A stretch of DNA of 64,000 nucleotides. Source: Roseateles hydrophilus. Lineage in GTDB: Bacteria; Pseudomonadota; Gammaproteobacteria; Burkholderiales; Burkholderiaceae_C. A program made the translations under genes and the position numbers. The stretch spans positions 124,001 to 188,000 of the forward strand of contig NZ_JAPPUY010000003.1 in the NCBI RefSeq assembly GCF_026712245.1, read 5' to 3'. This document shows, one piece after another, positions 47,601 through 55,743 of this stretch (the stretch's first letter is position 1; every line of letters begins with the position of its first letter). Under the pieces are notes generated by a model. That model did not search any database and was not told the origin of the DNA. It saw nothing but the letters and a program-made list of their open reading frames with translations.

Positions 47601-48217
47601 TCATGCTCGGTGCGGGCGCCTTCGCCCAGCATGTCGTAGCTGAAGCGCAGGTTGGCCTGGGCCTTGCGCGCGTCGCTGGCCTCGCCCATGGCCTCCTGGA
47701 TGTTGCGGCCCAGCACGAACTGGCGGCCCAGCAGCTGGATGGCCCGCACGGTGGCGGCCACCACGGTCTGCGCGCCCAGGCGCTTGAGCAGGCCGCCTTC
47801 GTCCTCGGCGCCCGGCAGGAAGCGCTTGGACATGGCGATGGCCGAGGCCGACAGCGCGGCCAGCATCTTGTGCGGGCTGCCCTCGCTGGCGCCGTCGAAG
47901 TCGGCGCGGCCCAGCTGGTCGGCGGTCAGCGCGATCGCGGTGGGCGCGTCGGGCACGCGCAGCAGCGCCTCGGCCAGGCGCATCAGGGCCAGGCCCTCGG
48001 CGCTGGTGATGGGGTACTCGCGCAGCAGCGACTCCATCGCCCAGAACGGCGCGGGGTTCTTGCGCACCTGCTCCACCCAGGGCGAAGCCATGTCGATGAC
48101 GCCCGGCCAGTGCAGCGCGGCACCGACACGTTCAGCCAGCGCCTGCACGACGGGCGCCTCGGCCCGGTAGGGCTCGGGCAGGCGGGGTTGCTCGATGGGC
48201 GCGACAAACTTGGTCAT
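44654..48217 (-). CDS. putA: Bifunctional proline dehydrogenase / P5C dehydrogenase
   Basis: 1187 residues. It oxidises proline to pyrroline-5-carboxylate (FAD) and then to glutamate (NAD), channelled within one enzyme. The proline dehydrogenase barrel spans about 160-450 (RLVKGAYWDGEIKRAQ, HNAGTIAAIVQMA). The ALDH domain spans about 540-980, with the catalytic Glu in AETGGLNAMV and Cys in SAGQRCSAL. A further ALDH-like C-terminal domain completes the family architecture. The N-terminal ribbon-helix-helix DNA-binding domain of trifunctional PutA is absent; regulation is probably by the divergent Lrp-type gene. AGGAG lies 8 bases before the ATG. Confidence 0.95.
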   Translation of the reverse strand: MTKFVAPIEQPRLPEPYRAEAPVVQALAERVGAALHWPGVIDMASPWVEQVRKNPAPFWAMESLLREYPITSAEGLALMRLAEALLRVPDAPTAIALTADQLGRADFDGASEGSPHKMLAALSASAIAMSKRFLPGAEDEGGLLKRLGAQTVVAATVRAIQLLGRQFVLGRNIQEAMGEASDARKAQANLRFSYDMLGEGARTEHDAERYQAAYVNAIKAISAGRRAESPEASDGISIKLSALFSRYEVLQRERVFAELLPRVWQLIALAAAANINLTIDAEEVDRLELSLDVLDTLAARIALEFPEWRGFGLAVQAYQTRALAVVDEVAAIARKHGLRFMVRLVKGAYWDGEIKRAQELGLAAYPVFTHKQHTDVSYLACARALIQHADVIYPQFASHNAGTIAAIVQMARSAGAAFEMQRLHGMGEGVYREVLKDASIPCRVYAPVGEHRDLLAYLVRRLLENGANSSFVHQLADPTVQVPELLGSPLADIRAASALPLPPALYLDANGQGRVNSTGADLTAPAQRAPLQAALGMVQVAGVPEASTADVDAAMQRLHAGFAAWNATPVAQRAATLRRAADALDDRLAEFCALLVKEAFKTQADCVAEVREAVDFLRYYADQAEADEAGMRGRGVFVCISPWNFPLAIFAGQVVAALVAGNTVAAKPAEQTPFVALKMVELLHAAGVPADALALLHGAGETVGAGLVAHAHTAGVCFTGSTAVAQIIHKALAAKPNSPLPLIAETGGLNAMVVDSTALPEQVIDAVVQSAFRSAGQRCSALRLLCVQSSIADGVIEMLKGALEQLHVGQPANLATDVGPVIDDEAHAHIARHVERLKREATLIAESPVAEPLPRQIPPVAFELRRIADLGEEIFGPVLHVVRFEGSPDEVIAEINALGYGLTLGIQTRIDSRAERLADAARIGNVYVNRNIIGAVVGVQPFGGEGLSGTGPKAGGPDYLHRFCAEPQLDTTASPLPPLHLGSHPAPLVVVADATWRYTPLAQRIATLRRAADALDAASALALRGLFTAAQAQFADIELPGPTGERNTLRHHARGAFLVLGRGDAGLAAVVSALLAGNSVLWLGGDERVRQALLRAGLPANALTLPPDTALPGLLVAPALAGVALASSDADAAHTLAQALAGRPGAILPLVTAAGHVRQLYRFTAEQTLTVNTAAAGGNAALLAGGH

Positions 48218-48276
48218 GGCTGGCTCCTGGTGAGATCAGCAATGTATTCAGCGGGTTCTAGAATTAATCGCTGATG

Positions 48277-48291
48277 ATCGAATGATTCGAT
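48277..48291. promoter_or_regulatory. Perfect 15-bp palindrome, putative Lrp-type operator
   Basis: ATCGAATGATTCGAT (7+1+7) in the 72-base putA/lrp intergenic region, overlapping the first ATG of the Lrp-like gene. Length and A/T-rich arms match the 15-bp sites of Lrp/AsnC proteins. It is a candidate for autoregulation and putA control (inference). Confidence 0.55.
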
Positions 48292-48775
48292 GAAGAAAAT
48301 CCAGATGACGGACGAAAACCGACTCGACAAGATCGACGCACGCATCTTGCGCGTGCTGCAGGCCGATGGGCGCATTTCCAACCTGAAGCTGGCGGAAGAA
48401 GTGCACCTGTCGCCCACGGCCGTGCTGGAGCGCGTGAAACGGCTGACGCGCGACGGCTACATCCTGGGCTACGAGGCGCGGCTGAACCCGGCGAAGCTCG
48501 GCGCGGCCATGCTGGTGTTCATCGAGGTGCACCTGGACCGCACGGTGCAGGACGTGATGGACACCTTCAAGGCCGCCGTGCAGGCGCGGCCCGAGATCCT
48601 GGAGTGCCACCTGGTGGCCGGCGGCTTCGACTACCTGCTCAAGACCCGCGTGCGCGACATGAGCGCCTACCGCGAGTTCATCGGCAGCGTGATCTGGAGC
48701 CTGCCCGGCGTGCGCGAGACGCGCACCTATGCGGTGATGGAAGAGGTGAAGGCCACCAACGCCCTGCCGATCTGA
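48290..48775 (+). CDS. Lrp/AsnC family transcriptional regulator of putA
   Basis: 161 residues. An N-terminal winged/helix-turn-helix is seen at about 10-65 (DKIDARILRVLQADGR..., LAEEVHLSPTAVLERVKRL), with a C-terminal ligand-binding AsnC (RAM) domain at about 75-150. Its place divergent to putA matches known proline-responsive activators (PutR-type); proline sensing is inferred. The ATG at 48290 is used; the ATG at 48305 (MTDENRL) is an alternative. If 48305 is correct, the palindrome lies entirely in the leader. Confidence 0.93.
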   Translation: MKKIQMTDENRLDKIDARILRVLQADGRISNLKLAEEVHLSPTAVLERVKRLTRDGYILGYEARLNPAKLGAAMLVFIEVHLDRTVQDVMDTFKAAVQARPEILECHLVAGGFDYLLKTRVRDMSAYREFIGSVIWSLPGVRETRTYAVMEEVKATNALPI

Positions 48776-48798
48776 GTCGGACAGCCAACACCCGCACA

Positions 48799-49392
48799 AT
48801 GAGCCCCATGGACATGCGGCATCAACCGGCCTGGCTGCGCTGGCGCCAGGCCCTCGCCACCGGGGAACTGGGCGTCTGGGACCTGCGACTGGACCTGGAA
48901 ACCGTCCACTACTCCCCGCACTGGAAGCTGCGGCTGGGGTTCCCCGAGCCGGAGCGGCCCGACAGCACGCACTTCTGGCGCATCCGCGTGCACCCGGACG
49001 ACATCGACACCATGATGACCGGCATGCGTGAGCATGTTCGCGGCCTGCAGCCCACCTATGAAGCGCGCTTCCGGCTGCGCAGCAATGGCTCGGGCTACCG
49101 GCTGGTGCAGTCGCGCGGCCGCGTCGTCGAGCGCTGCACCGAGGGGCGCGCCGTGCGCATGGTGGGCACCATGCTCGACCTCACCGACCGCCCGCCCACG
49201 CCTCAGGGCGGCCTGCCCGAAGGCCCGCGCGGCGCCATGGAAGCGGCGCCGCTGGTGCGGCCCTTCCACCAACTGCTGACCGAGGACGACAGCCACGAGC
49301 CGAGCCAGCTCGAGCGCGACCGCGTGCTGGCGATGGTGGACGACCTGCTGCAGGACACGCTCACCCAGCTCGCCGCGCTGCGCCCCGGCTGA
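48799..49392 (+). CDS. PAS-domain protein
   Basis: 197 residues. A single PAS_3-type fold covers about 15-130 (ELGVWDLRLDLETVHYSPHWKLRLGF, RVHPDDIDTMMTGM, YEARFRLRSNGSGYRLVQSRGRV), ending MVGTMLDLTDR. The remaining ~65 residues are a low-complexity linker and a short helix (ERDRVLAMVDDLLQDTLTQLAAL). No output domain such as kinase or GGDEF is attached, so it may work through a partner. The start MSPMDMRHQPAWLRW is at 48799, 23 bases after the Lrp gene. Confidence 0.82.
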   Translation: MSPMDMRHQPAWLRWRQALATGELGVWDLRLDLETVHYSPHWKLRLGFPEPERPDSTHFWRIRVHPDDIDTMMTGMREHVRGLQPTYEARFRLRSNGSGYRLVQSRGRVVERCTEGRAVRMVGTMLDLTDRPPTPQGGLPEGPRGAMEAAPLVRPFHQLLTEDDSHEPSQLERDRVLAMVDDLLQDTLTQLAALRPG

Positions 49393-49398
49393 GCCCGG

Positions 49399-50094
49399 TC
49401 AGCCCAGTTGCCGGCCGAAGAAGCGCATGGTGCGGTCCCAGGCCAGCTGGGCCCAGGCGGCGTCGTACTGCGTCTGCGGCAGCCGGCCCGGGCCCTGCGC
49501 CGTCTCGTTGGCGAACGCATGGTGGGCCAGGTAACGGTGGCCCTCGTAGGCCACGCCGGCCTCGGCCAGCTTGGCCTCCAGCGCGTCCACGCCGTCGATC
49601 TTGAAGAACTCGTCCTGCGTGGCCCAGTGCGCCTGCAGCGGGATGCCGATCTTGCTGGCGTCCACGAATTCCAGCGGCGGCATACCGTACCAGACCACCG
49701 CCGCATCCGCCTCGGGCACCAGCGTGGACGCCAGCACCGTCAGCGCGCCGCCCATGCAGTAGCCGGTGACGCCCACCTTGCCGCTGCCCAGGGCCAGGCC
49801 CTTCAGGTAGCTCACGGCGCCGCGCACGTCCTGCGCGGCCGCCTGGCCGAAGTCCAGGCCCGACATCAGGTGATGCGCTTCTTCAGCCTCCACGGTGCTC
49901 TGGCCGCGGTACAGGTCGGGCACCAGGGCCGTGAACCCGGCGCGGGCGAAGCGGTCGGCCACGCCACGGATCTGGTCATTCAGGCCCCACCACTCCTGGA
50001 TGACCACGACGGCACCCACGGGCTGCGCCGCTTGGGCCAGATAGCCGCTGACCATGGCGCCATCCGGGCGCTGGAACTGGACGGTTTGGGACAT
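49399..50094 (-). CDS. Dienelactone hydrolase family protein
   Basis: 231 residues, normal for the family. The nucleophile is the Cys in VTGYCMGGALT. The activating Glu is in IQEWWGLN, the Asp/His pair is completed by HWATQDEFF and RYLAHHAFAN. Members hydrolyse dienelactones or related small esters in the cytosol; the substrate is not determined here. The ATG at 50094 (MSQTVQFQRPDG) has CAGGAG 8 bases upstream. It is a single gene, convergent with the PAS gene at a 6-base gap. Confidence 0.93.
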   Translation of the reverse strand: MSQTVQFQRPDGAMVSGYLAQAAQPVGAVVVIQEWWGLNDQIRGVADRFARAGFTALVPDLYRGQSTVEAEEAHHLMSGLDFGQAAAQDVRGAVSYLKGLALGSGKVGVTGYCMGGALTVLASTLVPEADAAVVWYGMPPLEFVDASKIGIPLQAHWATQDEFFKIDGVDALEAKLAEAGVAYEGHRYLAHHAFANETAQGPGRLPQTQYDAAWAQLAWDRTMRFFGRQLG

Positions 50095-50176
50095 GCCTGA
50101 CTCCTGAACGAATGGGGCTGCAGTCTGCCTCAATCGCAAGCCCGAGCAGGGCCTGCTGGCATTGGGGAAGGCGCCG

Positions 50177-51781
50177 CTAGGCAGCGCCCGTGGCCGGACG
50201 CGCCATCATCAGCGCGGCCAGCACCTGCGCGCGCAGCGCCTTCAGCAGGGTCAGCGCGCGCTCGTGCACCAGCAGGTCGCCGGGCTGGCGCTGATCGCCA
50301 TAGATCATGCCCAGCACGCCCGGCGGGCCGACCAATGGCAGCAGCAAAAAGGCGCCGGCATCCACCTCGGCGCGGAACCACGCCGGCAGGCGCTGCGCGA
50401 TGACCGGGTCGGTGATGTCGCTGATCAGCGTATCGGCATTGCGGCTGCACAGCATGCCGAACAGGTCGGCCGGCGGATTCAAGGGCACATCGAACAGCGG
50501 CGCCAGCACCACGGCCTTGTCGCCCAGGCCCAGGCGGCCCTGCAGCGCACCGCGCGCCGGGTCCAGCAGGCAGATGACGACGCGCTGCAGGTGCAGCGCC
50601 TTCTGCAGCAGCCGTGCGGCCGTCTCCAGCACCTCGCTCAGCGGCGCGCCGCGCCGGTTGAGGCGGGTCAAGTGGTCGATGGCGTCCGCCAGGTCCTCGG
50701 CCAGAGCCTGGCGGTAGGCCTTGCTGTTGGGGTCGGGGCGGGCAGCGGCCTCGGCGGCCGCCAAGGCGGCATCGTCCGGCAGCGACATGCCCAGCGACCG
50801 CAGCAGCTCCTGCCAGGCGCCGTGGGTGCGCTCGACGAGCGGCACCAGCGTGTCGGCGTCCAGGCCCAGCGGCCCGGCAAGCTGGGCTGCACATCGCTGC
50901 ACCACGGCGGCGCGTGCGGCCTCGCGCTCCTCGGGCGTGCCCGCAGTCGGCAGCCGCACCAGCTCGCCCGCCAGAGCGTTCATCGCGGTGCACAGGGTGC
51001 GCGCATAGGCGTCACCGCTGAGCGCATCTCCACCCGGCGCCAGCGGCAGCGAGCGCATGGTGGCCAGCAGGTCGGGCGGCCAGCCCCAGCCCGCAGCGAC
51101 CGAATGGCCGATGGCTTCCACCGTGTCGCCCCATTGCAGCCGCGCCAGGCGCTCGCGTTCGCGCAGCCGCTCGGGGGATTCGGGCGCCAGCTTCTGCGCG
51201 TCCAGCAGGTCGTCGAAGGCGCGCACCTCGTCGCGAAAGTGCAGCCCGCCCAGCATGTCACCCAGGCGCTGGAACAGCGCGGCGAGGTAGATGTGGTCCA
51301 GGTGCGCGCGGCTGTGGCAGACCTCGTGGGCCAGCAGCGCGGCCAGCTGGGCCCGCGCGAACTCGCGGCCCAGTCGCTGGCCATCGGCGCCCGCGGGCAG
51401 CTTGTCGAACAGCATCAGCGAGCTGGCCAGCATCGCGATCTTCTCGAAGCCCAGCAGCGACACCGCGCGCGCCATGCTGGTGATCTCGCCGCCACCGGCC
51501 GTGCGGTAGAAGGCTGCGTTGCTCAGGCGCAGCAGCTTGCTGAGCATGCCGGGGTCGTTGTGGATGAGCGCCTCCAGCGCGCGCACATGCGAGTTCTCGG
51601 CATGGGCTACCCGCTGCAGCTGGGCCATCGAGGTCTTCAGGCTGGCGAAGTCGGGGCGGGCATCGATGCCCTGCAACAAGCGCGTCAGGCGCTCGCGGCG
51701 CTGGGCGTCTTCCTGCGCCGCCAGCGCGTCCTGGCGTGCCTGAGGCGACGGCGGCGTTTCGACTTCGGGTGTGGGCTGCAT
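50177..51781 (-). CDS. HDOD domain signalling protein with GAF-like C-terminus
   Basis: 534 residues. An HDOD domain lies at about 30-250 (LQRVAHAENSHVRALEALIHNDPGMLSKLLRLSNAAFY, RAVSLLGFEKIAMLASSLMLF). The C-terminal ~170 residues (LSEVLETAARLLQKALHLQRVVICLLDP, ...PLVGPPGVLGMIYGDQRQ) look like a GAF domain. HDOD proteins lack the catalytic HD residues and usually relay signals in stress, motility or c-di-GMP networks. The start at 51781 (MQPTPEVETPP) is in frame with a longer open frame that enters the ribA upstream region, which is rejected. Confidence 0.88.
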   Translation of the reverse strand: MQPTPEVETPPSPQARQDALAAQEDAQRRERLTRLLQGIDARPDFASLKTSMAQLQRVAHAENSHVRALEALIHNDPGMLSKLLRLSNAAFYRTAGGGEITSMARAVSLLGFEKIAMLASSLMLFDKLPAGADGQRLGREFARAQLAALLAHEVCHSRAHLDHIYLAALFQRLGDMLGGLHFRDEVRAFDDLLDAQKLAPESPERLRERERLARLQWGDTVEAIGHSVAAGWGWPPDLLATMRSLPLAPGGDALSGDAYARTLCTAMNALAGELVRLPTAGTPEEREAARAAVVQRCAAQLAGPLGLDADTLVPLVERTHGAWQELLRSLGMSLPDDAALAAAEAAARPDPNSKAYRQALAEDLADAIDHLTRLNRRGAPLSEVLETAARLLQKALHLQRVVICLLDPARGALQGRLGLGDKAVVLAPLFDVPLNPPADLFGMLCSRNADTLISDITDPVIAQRLPAWFRAEVDAGAFLLLPLVGPPGVLGMIYGDQRQPGDLLVHERALTLLKALRAQVLAALMMARPATGAA

Positions 51782-51912
51782 CGCGGACGGGAGCCTACAC
51801 CGACCCGACCCGGCGCGCGCCCGGCGCAGCCAGGTTCGGCACGCGCCATCGGCACGCCGGCCACGGGTATTTCCCGGGGCGGCGACAATGGCACCCTGAT
51901 CGCCCCCACCCC

Positions 51913-52527
51913 ATGAAGCTCGACCACATCGTCTCCACCCGCCTGCCCACGCCGTTCGGCGAGTTCGCCATCCACGGCTTCCGCGAGAGCGACAGCGGCC
52001 AGGAGCACGTGGTGCTGAGCATGGGCGACCTCGTCGGCCAGCCCGGCGACGAGCCGCCGCTGGTGCGCGTGCACTCCGAGTGCATGACGGGCGAGGTCTT
52101 CGGCTCACTGCGCTGCGACTGCCGGCCGCAGCTGGAAAGTGCGATGAAGCGCATTGCCGCCGTGGGGCGCGGCGCCATCGTCTACATGCGCGGCCACGAG
52201 GGCCGGGGCATCGGCCTGGTGCAGAAGCTGCGCGCCTATGCCGAGCAGGACGCCGGGGCCGACACCATCGAGGCCAACGCCGCCCTGGGCCTGCCCATTG
52301 ACGCGCGCCGCTACGACGCCGCCGCCTGCATGCTGCGCGCCCTGGGCGTGCAGCGCATCCGGCTGCTGACCAACAACCCGCTCAAGATGGCCGCACTGGC
52401 CGAGTTCGGCATCGAGGTCGTGGAGCGCGAGGCCTCGCTGACCCGCCCCGGCCCCGAGAACGAGAAGTACCTGCGCACCAAGGCCGAGTCCATGGGACAC
52501 CACGACCTGGGGCACCTGTTCGAGTGA
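51913..52527 (+). CDS. ribA: GTP cyclohydrolase II
   Basis: 204 residues, normal length. It opens GTP to 2,5-diamino-6-ribosylamino-pyrimidinone phosphate plus formate and pyrophosphate, the first step of riboflavin synthesis. The Zn ligands are in ECMTGEVFGSLRCDC, the catalytic region is RGHEGRGIGLVQKL, and NNPLKMAALAEFGI is characteristic. There is no fused ribB (dihydroxybutanone phosphate synthase) domain. It starts at ATG 51913. Its stop overlaps a short palindrome with the convergent AraC gene (TGAGGCCTCA, 52525-52534). Confidence 0.97.
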   Translation: MKLDHIVSTRLPTPFGEFAIHGFRESDSGQEHVVLSMGDLVGQPGDEPPLVRVHSECMTGEVFGSLRCDCRPQLESAMKRIAAVGRGAIVYMRGHEGRGIGLVQKLRAYAEQDAGADTIEANAALGLPIDARRYDAAACMLRALGVQRIRLLTNNPLKMAALAEFGIEVVEREASLTRPGPENEKYLRTKAESMGHHDLGHLFE

Positions 52528-52531
52528 GGCC

Positions 52532-53365
52532 TCAGTCGCTGCGGCGGTAGCGCTCGCGGTAGGCCGAGGGGCTGAGCCCGTGGCGGCGCCGGAAGCGCTG
52601 CGTGAAGTAGAACGGGTTGGCAAAGCCCACCATCTCCGCCACCTCCGCCACCGGCTGCGCCGTGGCGCGCAGGTAGTGCGCCGCCATCTCCAGGCGTCGG
52701 TCTTCCATGTAGACCTGCGGCGAACGCCCCGTGCCACGCCGGAACAGCAGGCAGAACTGTGAACGCGACAGCCCGGCGCATTCGGCCAGCTGATCCACGT
52801 TGACGGTGGCCGCCAGGTCGCAGTGAAAACGCTCCAGCACGCGCTCGATGCGCGGGTCCACCGGCGTGGCGCCGCCCGGGCTGGCTGCGGCTGCGGCCAC
52901 CCGCAGCAGGAAGGCTTCCAGCAAAGCCTCGACGATGGGCTCGCGCTGCGGCAGGTCGGGTTGCGCCAGGTTGAAGCGATGCGCTGCCTCCAGCTGCGAG
53001 GCCAGCTCCACGCGCAGCGACACATCGGCCACCGCATGCACCTGCCACGGGCGCCGCGGGTCGAACCAGCTCAGGCGCTCGCCCAGCCGGGGCGTCATCC
53101 GAAAATGTAGCCAGTAGAACTCCCAGCCGACCTGCGGGTCCGGGATGCGGTAGGAGCGCGGATGCGTGGGGGACAGCAGCAGCAACTCACCAACGCCGGT
53201 GGCAACCGTCTCGGCCGCGAAGCGGACCTCGCCTTTTCCCCGGAGCGTGAAGTAGCCGTTCCAGTGCGCGAGGTTGCCCTCGCCCCACTGGCGCGGCTCG
53301 GCACGGCTGTTGAAGTAGCCGGTCATGGGCATCATGGGCCCGGTCGATCCGATCACGCCACGCAT
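52532..53365 (-). CDS. AraC family transcriptional regulator
   Basis: 277 residues. An N-terminal cupin-like sugar-sensing domain covers about 15-140 (HWNGYFTLRGKGEVRFAAE, RSYRIPDPQVGWEFYWLHF). Two helix-turn-helix units follow at about 175-272 (QLAECAGLSRSQFCLLFRRGTGRSP and VAEMVGFANPFYFTQRFRRRHG). The layout resembles AraC-type arabinose/xylose regulators. It is divergent from the GH3 gene and about 3 kb from the arabinoside-uptake genes, so control of that set is likely (inference). The ATG at 53365 is used; other Met codons follow within 14 residues. Confidence 0.92.
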   Translation of the reverse strand: MRGVIGSTGPMMPMTGYFNSRAEPRQWGEGNLAHWNGYFTLRGKGEVRFAAETVATGVGELLLLSPTHPRSYRIPDPQVGWEFYWLHFRMTPRLGERLSWFDPRRPWQVHAVADVSLRVELASQLEAAHRFNLAQPDLPQREPIVEALLEAFLLRVAAAAASPGGATPVDPRIERVLERFHCDLAATVNVDQLAECAGLSRSQFCLLFRRGTGRSPQVYMEDRRLEMAAHYLRATAQPVAEVAEMVGFANPFYFTQRFRRRHGLSPSAYRERYRRSD

Positions 53366-53401
53366 CGGCCGATGTTATAGGTGGATCGCCCTTGCGGCGA
53401 T
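53363..53401. promoter_or_regulatory. Paired inverted repeats between araC-type regulator and GH3 gene
   Basis: CATCGGCCGATG (53363-53374) is a 12-bp palindrome overlapping the regulator start. ATCGCC...GGCGAT (53385-53401) is a 6+5+6 inverted repeat. Together they sit in the divergent promoter region and may hold the regulator's site. This is by position only; the individual bases are not tested. Confidence 0.4.
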
Positions 53402-53470
53402 TCACGGCCGCGGGGGTGGGCCCCTAGAGTCGCCGCCGGCCCTGCCCATACAACACCCAGGAGACACCCC

Positions 53471-55729
53471 ATGGCCCGCCCGTCCCGACTCGCCGCCGCC
53501 GTTTGCACCGCCCTGCTGGCCGGCAACACCCTCGCCGCCGACGCCCTTGTTCGGCGCGCCGATGCGCTGATTGCGCGCATGACGCTGGACGAGAAGATCG
53601 GCCAGCTCACGCAGCTGGGCGCTGACGCCCCGGGGCCGGACAAGGAGGCCGCCGACACGCTGATCCGCGCCGGCAAGGCGGGCTCGGTGCTCTGGACCAT
53701 CAACAGCGATGCCATTGCCCGCATGCAGCGGGTGGCGGTGAAGGAAAGCCGGCTCGGCATCCCGCTGCTGTTCGGCTTCGACGTGATCCACGGCTACAAG
53801 AACGTCTTCCCCGTGCCCCTGGGGCTGGCGGCCACCTGGGACACCGCGCTGGTGGAGCGCGTGCAGGCCATCGCGGCCAAGGAGTCGCGCGTGGCGGGCA
53901 TCAACTGGACCTTCTCGCCGATGGTGGACATCGCGCGCGATGCGCGCTGGGGCCGCATCGTCGAGGGCGCGGGCGAAGACACCTTCCTGGGCGTGGCCAT
54001 GGCACGCGCCCAGGTGCGCGGCTTCCAGGGGCCTGCCCTGGGCACGCCTGAGCGCGTGCTCACCAGCGTGAAGCACTTTGCCGCCTACGGCGCCGCCGAT
54101 GGCGGGCGCGACTACGACTCGGTCTACGTGCCCGAGGTGCAGCTGCGCAACGTCTACTTCCCGCCGTTCCAGGCCGCCATCGACGCCGGCGCCGGCACGG
54201 TGATGGCCGCCTACATGACGCTCAATGACGTGCCGGCCTCCGGCAACCGCTGGCTGCTGCGCGACGTGCTGCGCGGCGAGATGGGCTTCAAGGGCTTTGT
54301 CGTCAGCGACGCATGGTCGGTGCACTCGCTGGTGAACCACGGCTTCGCGGCCGACAAGGCAGACGCCGCGCTGCGCGGCCTGCAGGCCGGCGTGAGCATG
54401 GACATGGGCAGCAACACCTACCTGACCCAGCTGCCCGCGCTGGTGAAGCAGGGCAAGCTGCCGCTGCGCGTGGTGGACGACGCGGTGCGCGAGGTGCTGC
54501 TGGTGAAGCTGCGCATGGGCCTGTTCGAGCAGCCCTACGGCGCGCCCGAGCGCAAGGACGCGGTGTTCAACGACCCGGCCCACCGCGCCGCCACGCGCGA
54601 AGCCGCGCAGCGCTCCATCGTGCTGCTGCGCAACGAGGGGCGCGCATTGCCGCTGGCGAGCACGCTGCGGCGCATCGCCGTGATCGGCCCGCTGGGCGAC
54701 AGCACCGAGGACATCAAAGGCTCGTGGACCGTGGAAGGCGGCGCCGCGGTATCGGTGCTGGAAGGCATCAAGGCGCGCTGGCCGCAGGCCGAGGTGAGCT
54801 TCGCGCGGGGCGGCGACATGCAGCGCGCCTATGCGCTGCCCTGGGACGCCGACCAAGGCAAGCCCGCCCCGACGCTGATGCCCGCCGCCGAGCAACAGGC
54901 CGAGCTGCTGAAGGCGGTGGACACCGCCCGCCAGGCCGAGGCCGTCGTGATGGTGCTGGGTGAACGCGCCAACATGAGCGGCGAGGCCGCCTCGGTCGCC
55001 TCGCTGGCGCTGCAGGGCAACCAGCAAGCGCTGCTGGAGGCCGTGGTGGCCACGGGCAAGCCGGTGGTGCTGGTGCTGCTCAACGGCCGGCCGCTGGACA
55101 TCCGCTGGGCCAGCGAGCATGTGCACGCCATCGTGGAAGCGTGGTTCCCGGGCACCGAGGGCGGCCACGCCGTGGCCGACGTGCTCAGCGGCGCCATCAA
55201 CCCAGGCGGCAAGCTGCCCGTCACCTGGCCACGCAGCACCGGCCATGTGCCGGTCTACTACAACCACAACCGCACGCATGCCGACGAGACCAGCCGCACC
55301 TTCACCTCGCGCTACGCCTCGGACGCAACGTCCTCACCGCTCTATCCCTTTGGCCACGGCCTGAGCTATACCAGCTTCAGCTACGAAGGGCTGACGCTGG
55401 ACCGGCGCACCGCGCGGGTGGGCGAGCCGATCCGCGTCAGCGTCACGGTGCGCAACACCGGGGCCGTGGCCGGCGACGAGGTGGTGCAGCTCTACACCCA
55501 CCAGCGCGCCGGCAGCACCGCACGACCGCAACGCGAGCTCAAGGGCTTCCAGCGCATTCACCTTGCGCCCGGCGCCGCGCAGACGGTGACCTTCACGCTG
55601 GGCCGCGAGGAGCTGAAGTTCTGGAGCCCCATCACGCGCGCCTGGGGCGTGGAGGCTGCGAGCTTCGACGTGTGGGTGGGCGGCAGCTCGCTGGCCACCG
55701 CCCATGCCGAGTTCAAGCTGACCCGCTGA
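53471..55729 (+). CDS. GH3 beta-glycosidase (BglX-like)
   Basis: 752 residues. The signal peptide ends near NTLAA. The GH3 N-terminal barrel has FSPMVDIARDARWGR, KHFAAYG and the nucleophile Asp in GFVVSDAWSV. The C-terminal GH3 domain and a fibronectin-III-like tail (VSVTVRNTGAVAGDEVVQLY) complete the BglX layout. It should be periplasmic and release terminal glucose, xylose or arabinose from beta-linked oligosaccharides; the exact sugar is not given by sequence. AGGAG lies about 7 bases before ATG 53471. It is divergent from the AraC regulator and close to an arabinoside locus. Confidence 0.94.
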   Translation: MARPSRLAAAVCTALLAGNTLAADALVRRADALIARMTLDEKIGQLTQLGADAPGPDKEAADTLIRAGKAGSVLWTINSDAIARMQRVAVKESRLGIPLLFGFDVIHGYKNVFPVPLGLAATWDTALVERVQAIAAKESRVAGINWTFSPMVDIARDARWGRIVEGAGEDTFLGVAMARAQVRGFQGPALGTPERVLTSVKHFAAYGAADGGRDYDSVYVPEVQLRNVYFPPFQAAIDAGAGTVMAAYMTLNDVPASGNRWLLRDVLRGEMGFKGFVVSDAWSVHSLVNHGFAADKADAALRGLQAGVSMDMGSNTYLTQLPALVKQGKLPLRVVDDAVREVLLVKLRMGLFEQPYGAPERKDAVFNDPAHRAATREAAQRSIVLLRNEGRALPLASTLRRIAVIGPLGDSTEDIKGSWTVEGGAAVSVLEGIKARWPQAEVSFARGGDMQRAYALPWDADQGKPAPTLMPAAEQQAELLKAVDTARQAEAVVMVLGERANMSGEAASVASLALQGNQQALLEAVVATGKPVVLVLLNGRPLDIRWASEHVHAIVEAWFPGTEGGHAVADVLSGAINPGGKLPVTWPRSTGHVPVYYNHNRTHADETSRTFTSRYASDATSSPLYPFGHGLSYTSFSYEGLTLDRRTARVGEPIRVSVTVRNTGAVAGDEVVQLYTHQRAGSTARPQRELKGFQRIHLAPGAAQTVTFTLGREELKFWSPITRAWGVEAASFDVWVGGSSLATAHAEFKLTR

Positions 55730-55743
55730 GCGCGGGCCGCGCG

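Noticed and set aside
45062-48274. 1070-residue open frame on the plus strand
   Set aside because: Antisense to putA; His/Gln/Arg/Gly-rich shadow frame.
52525-52534. Terminator at TGAGGCCTCA
   Set aside because: The palindrome has no loop and is too short to form a stable terminator hairpin; it is noted only as a shared gene end.
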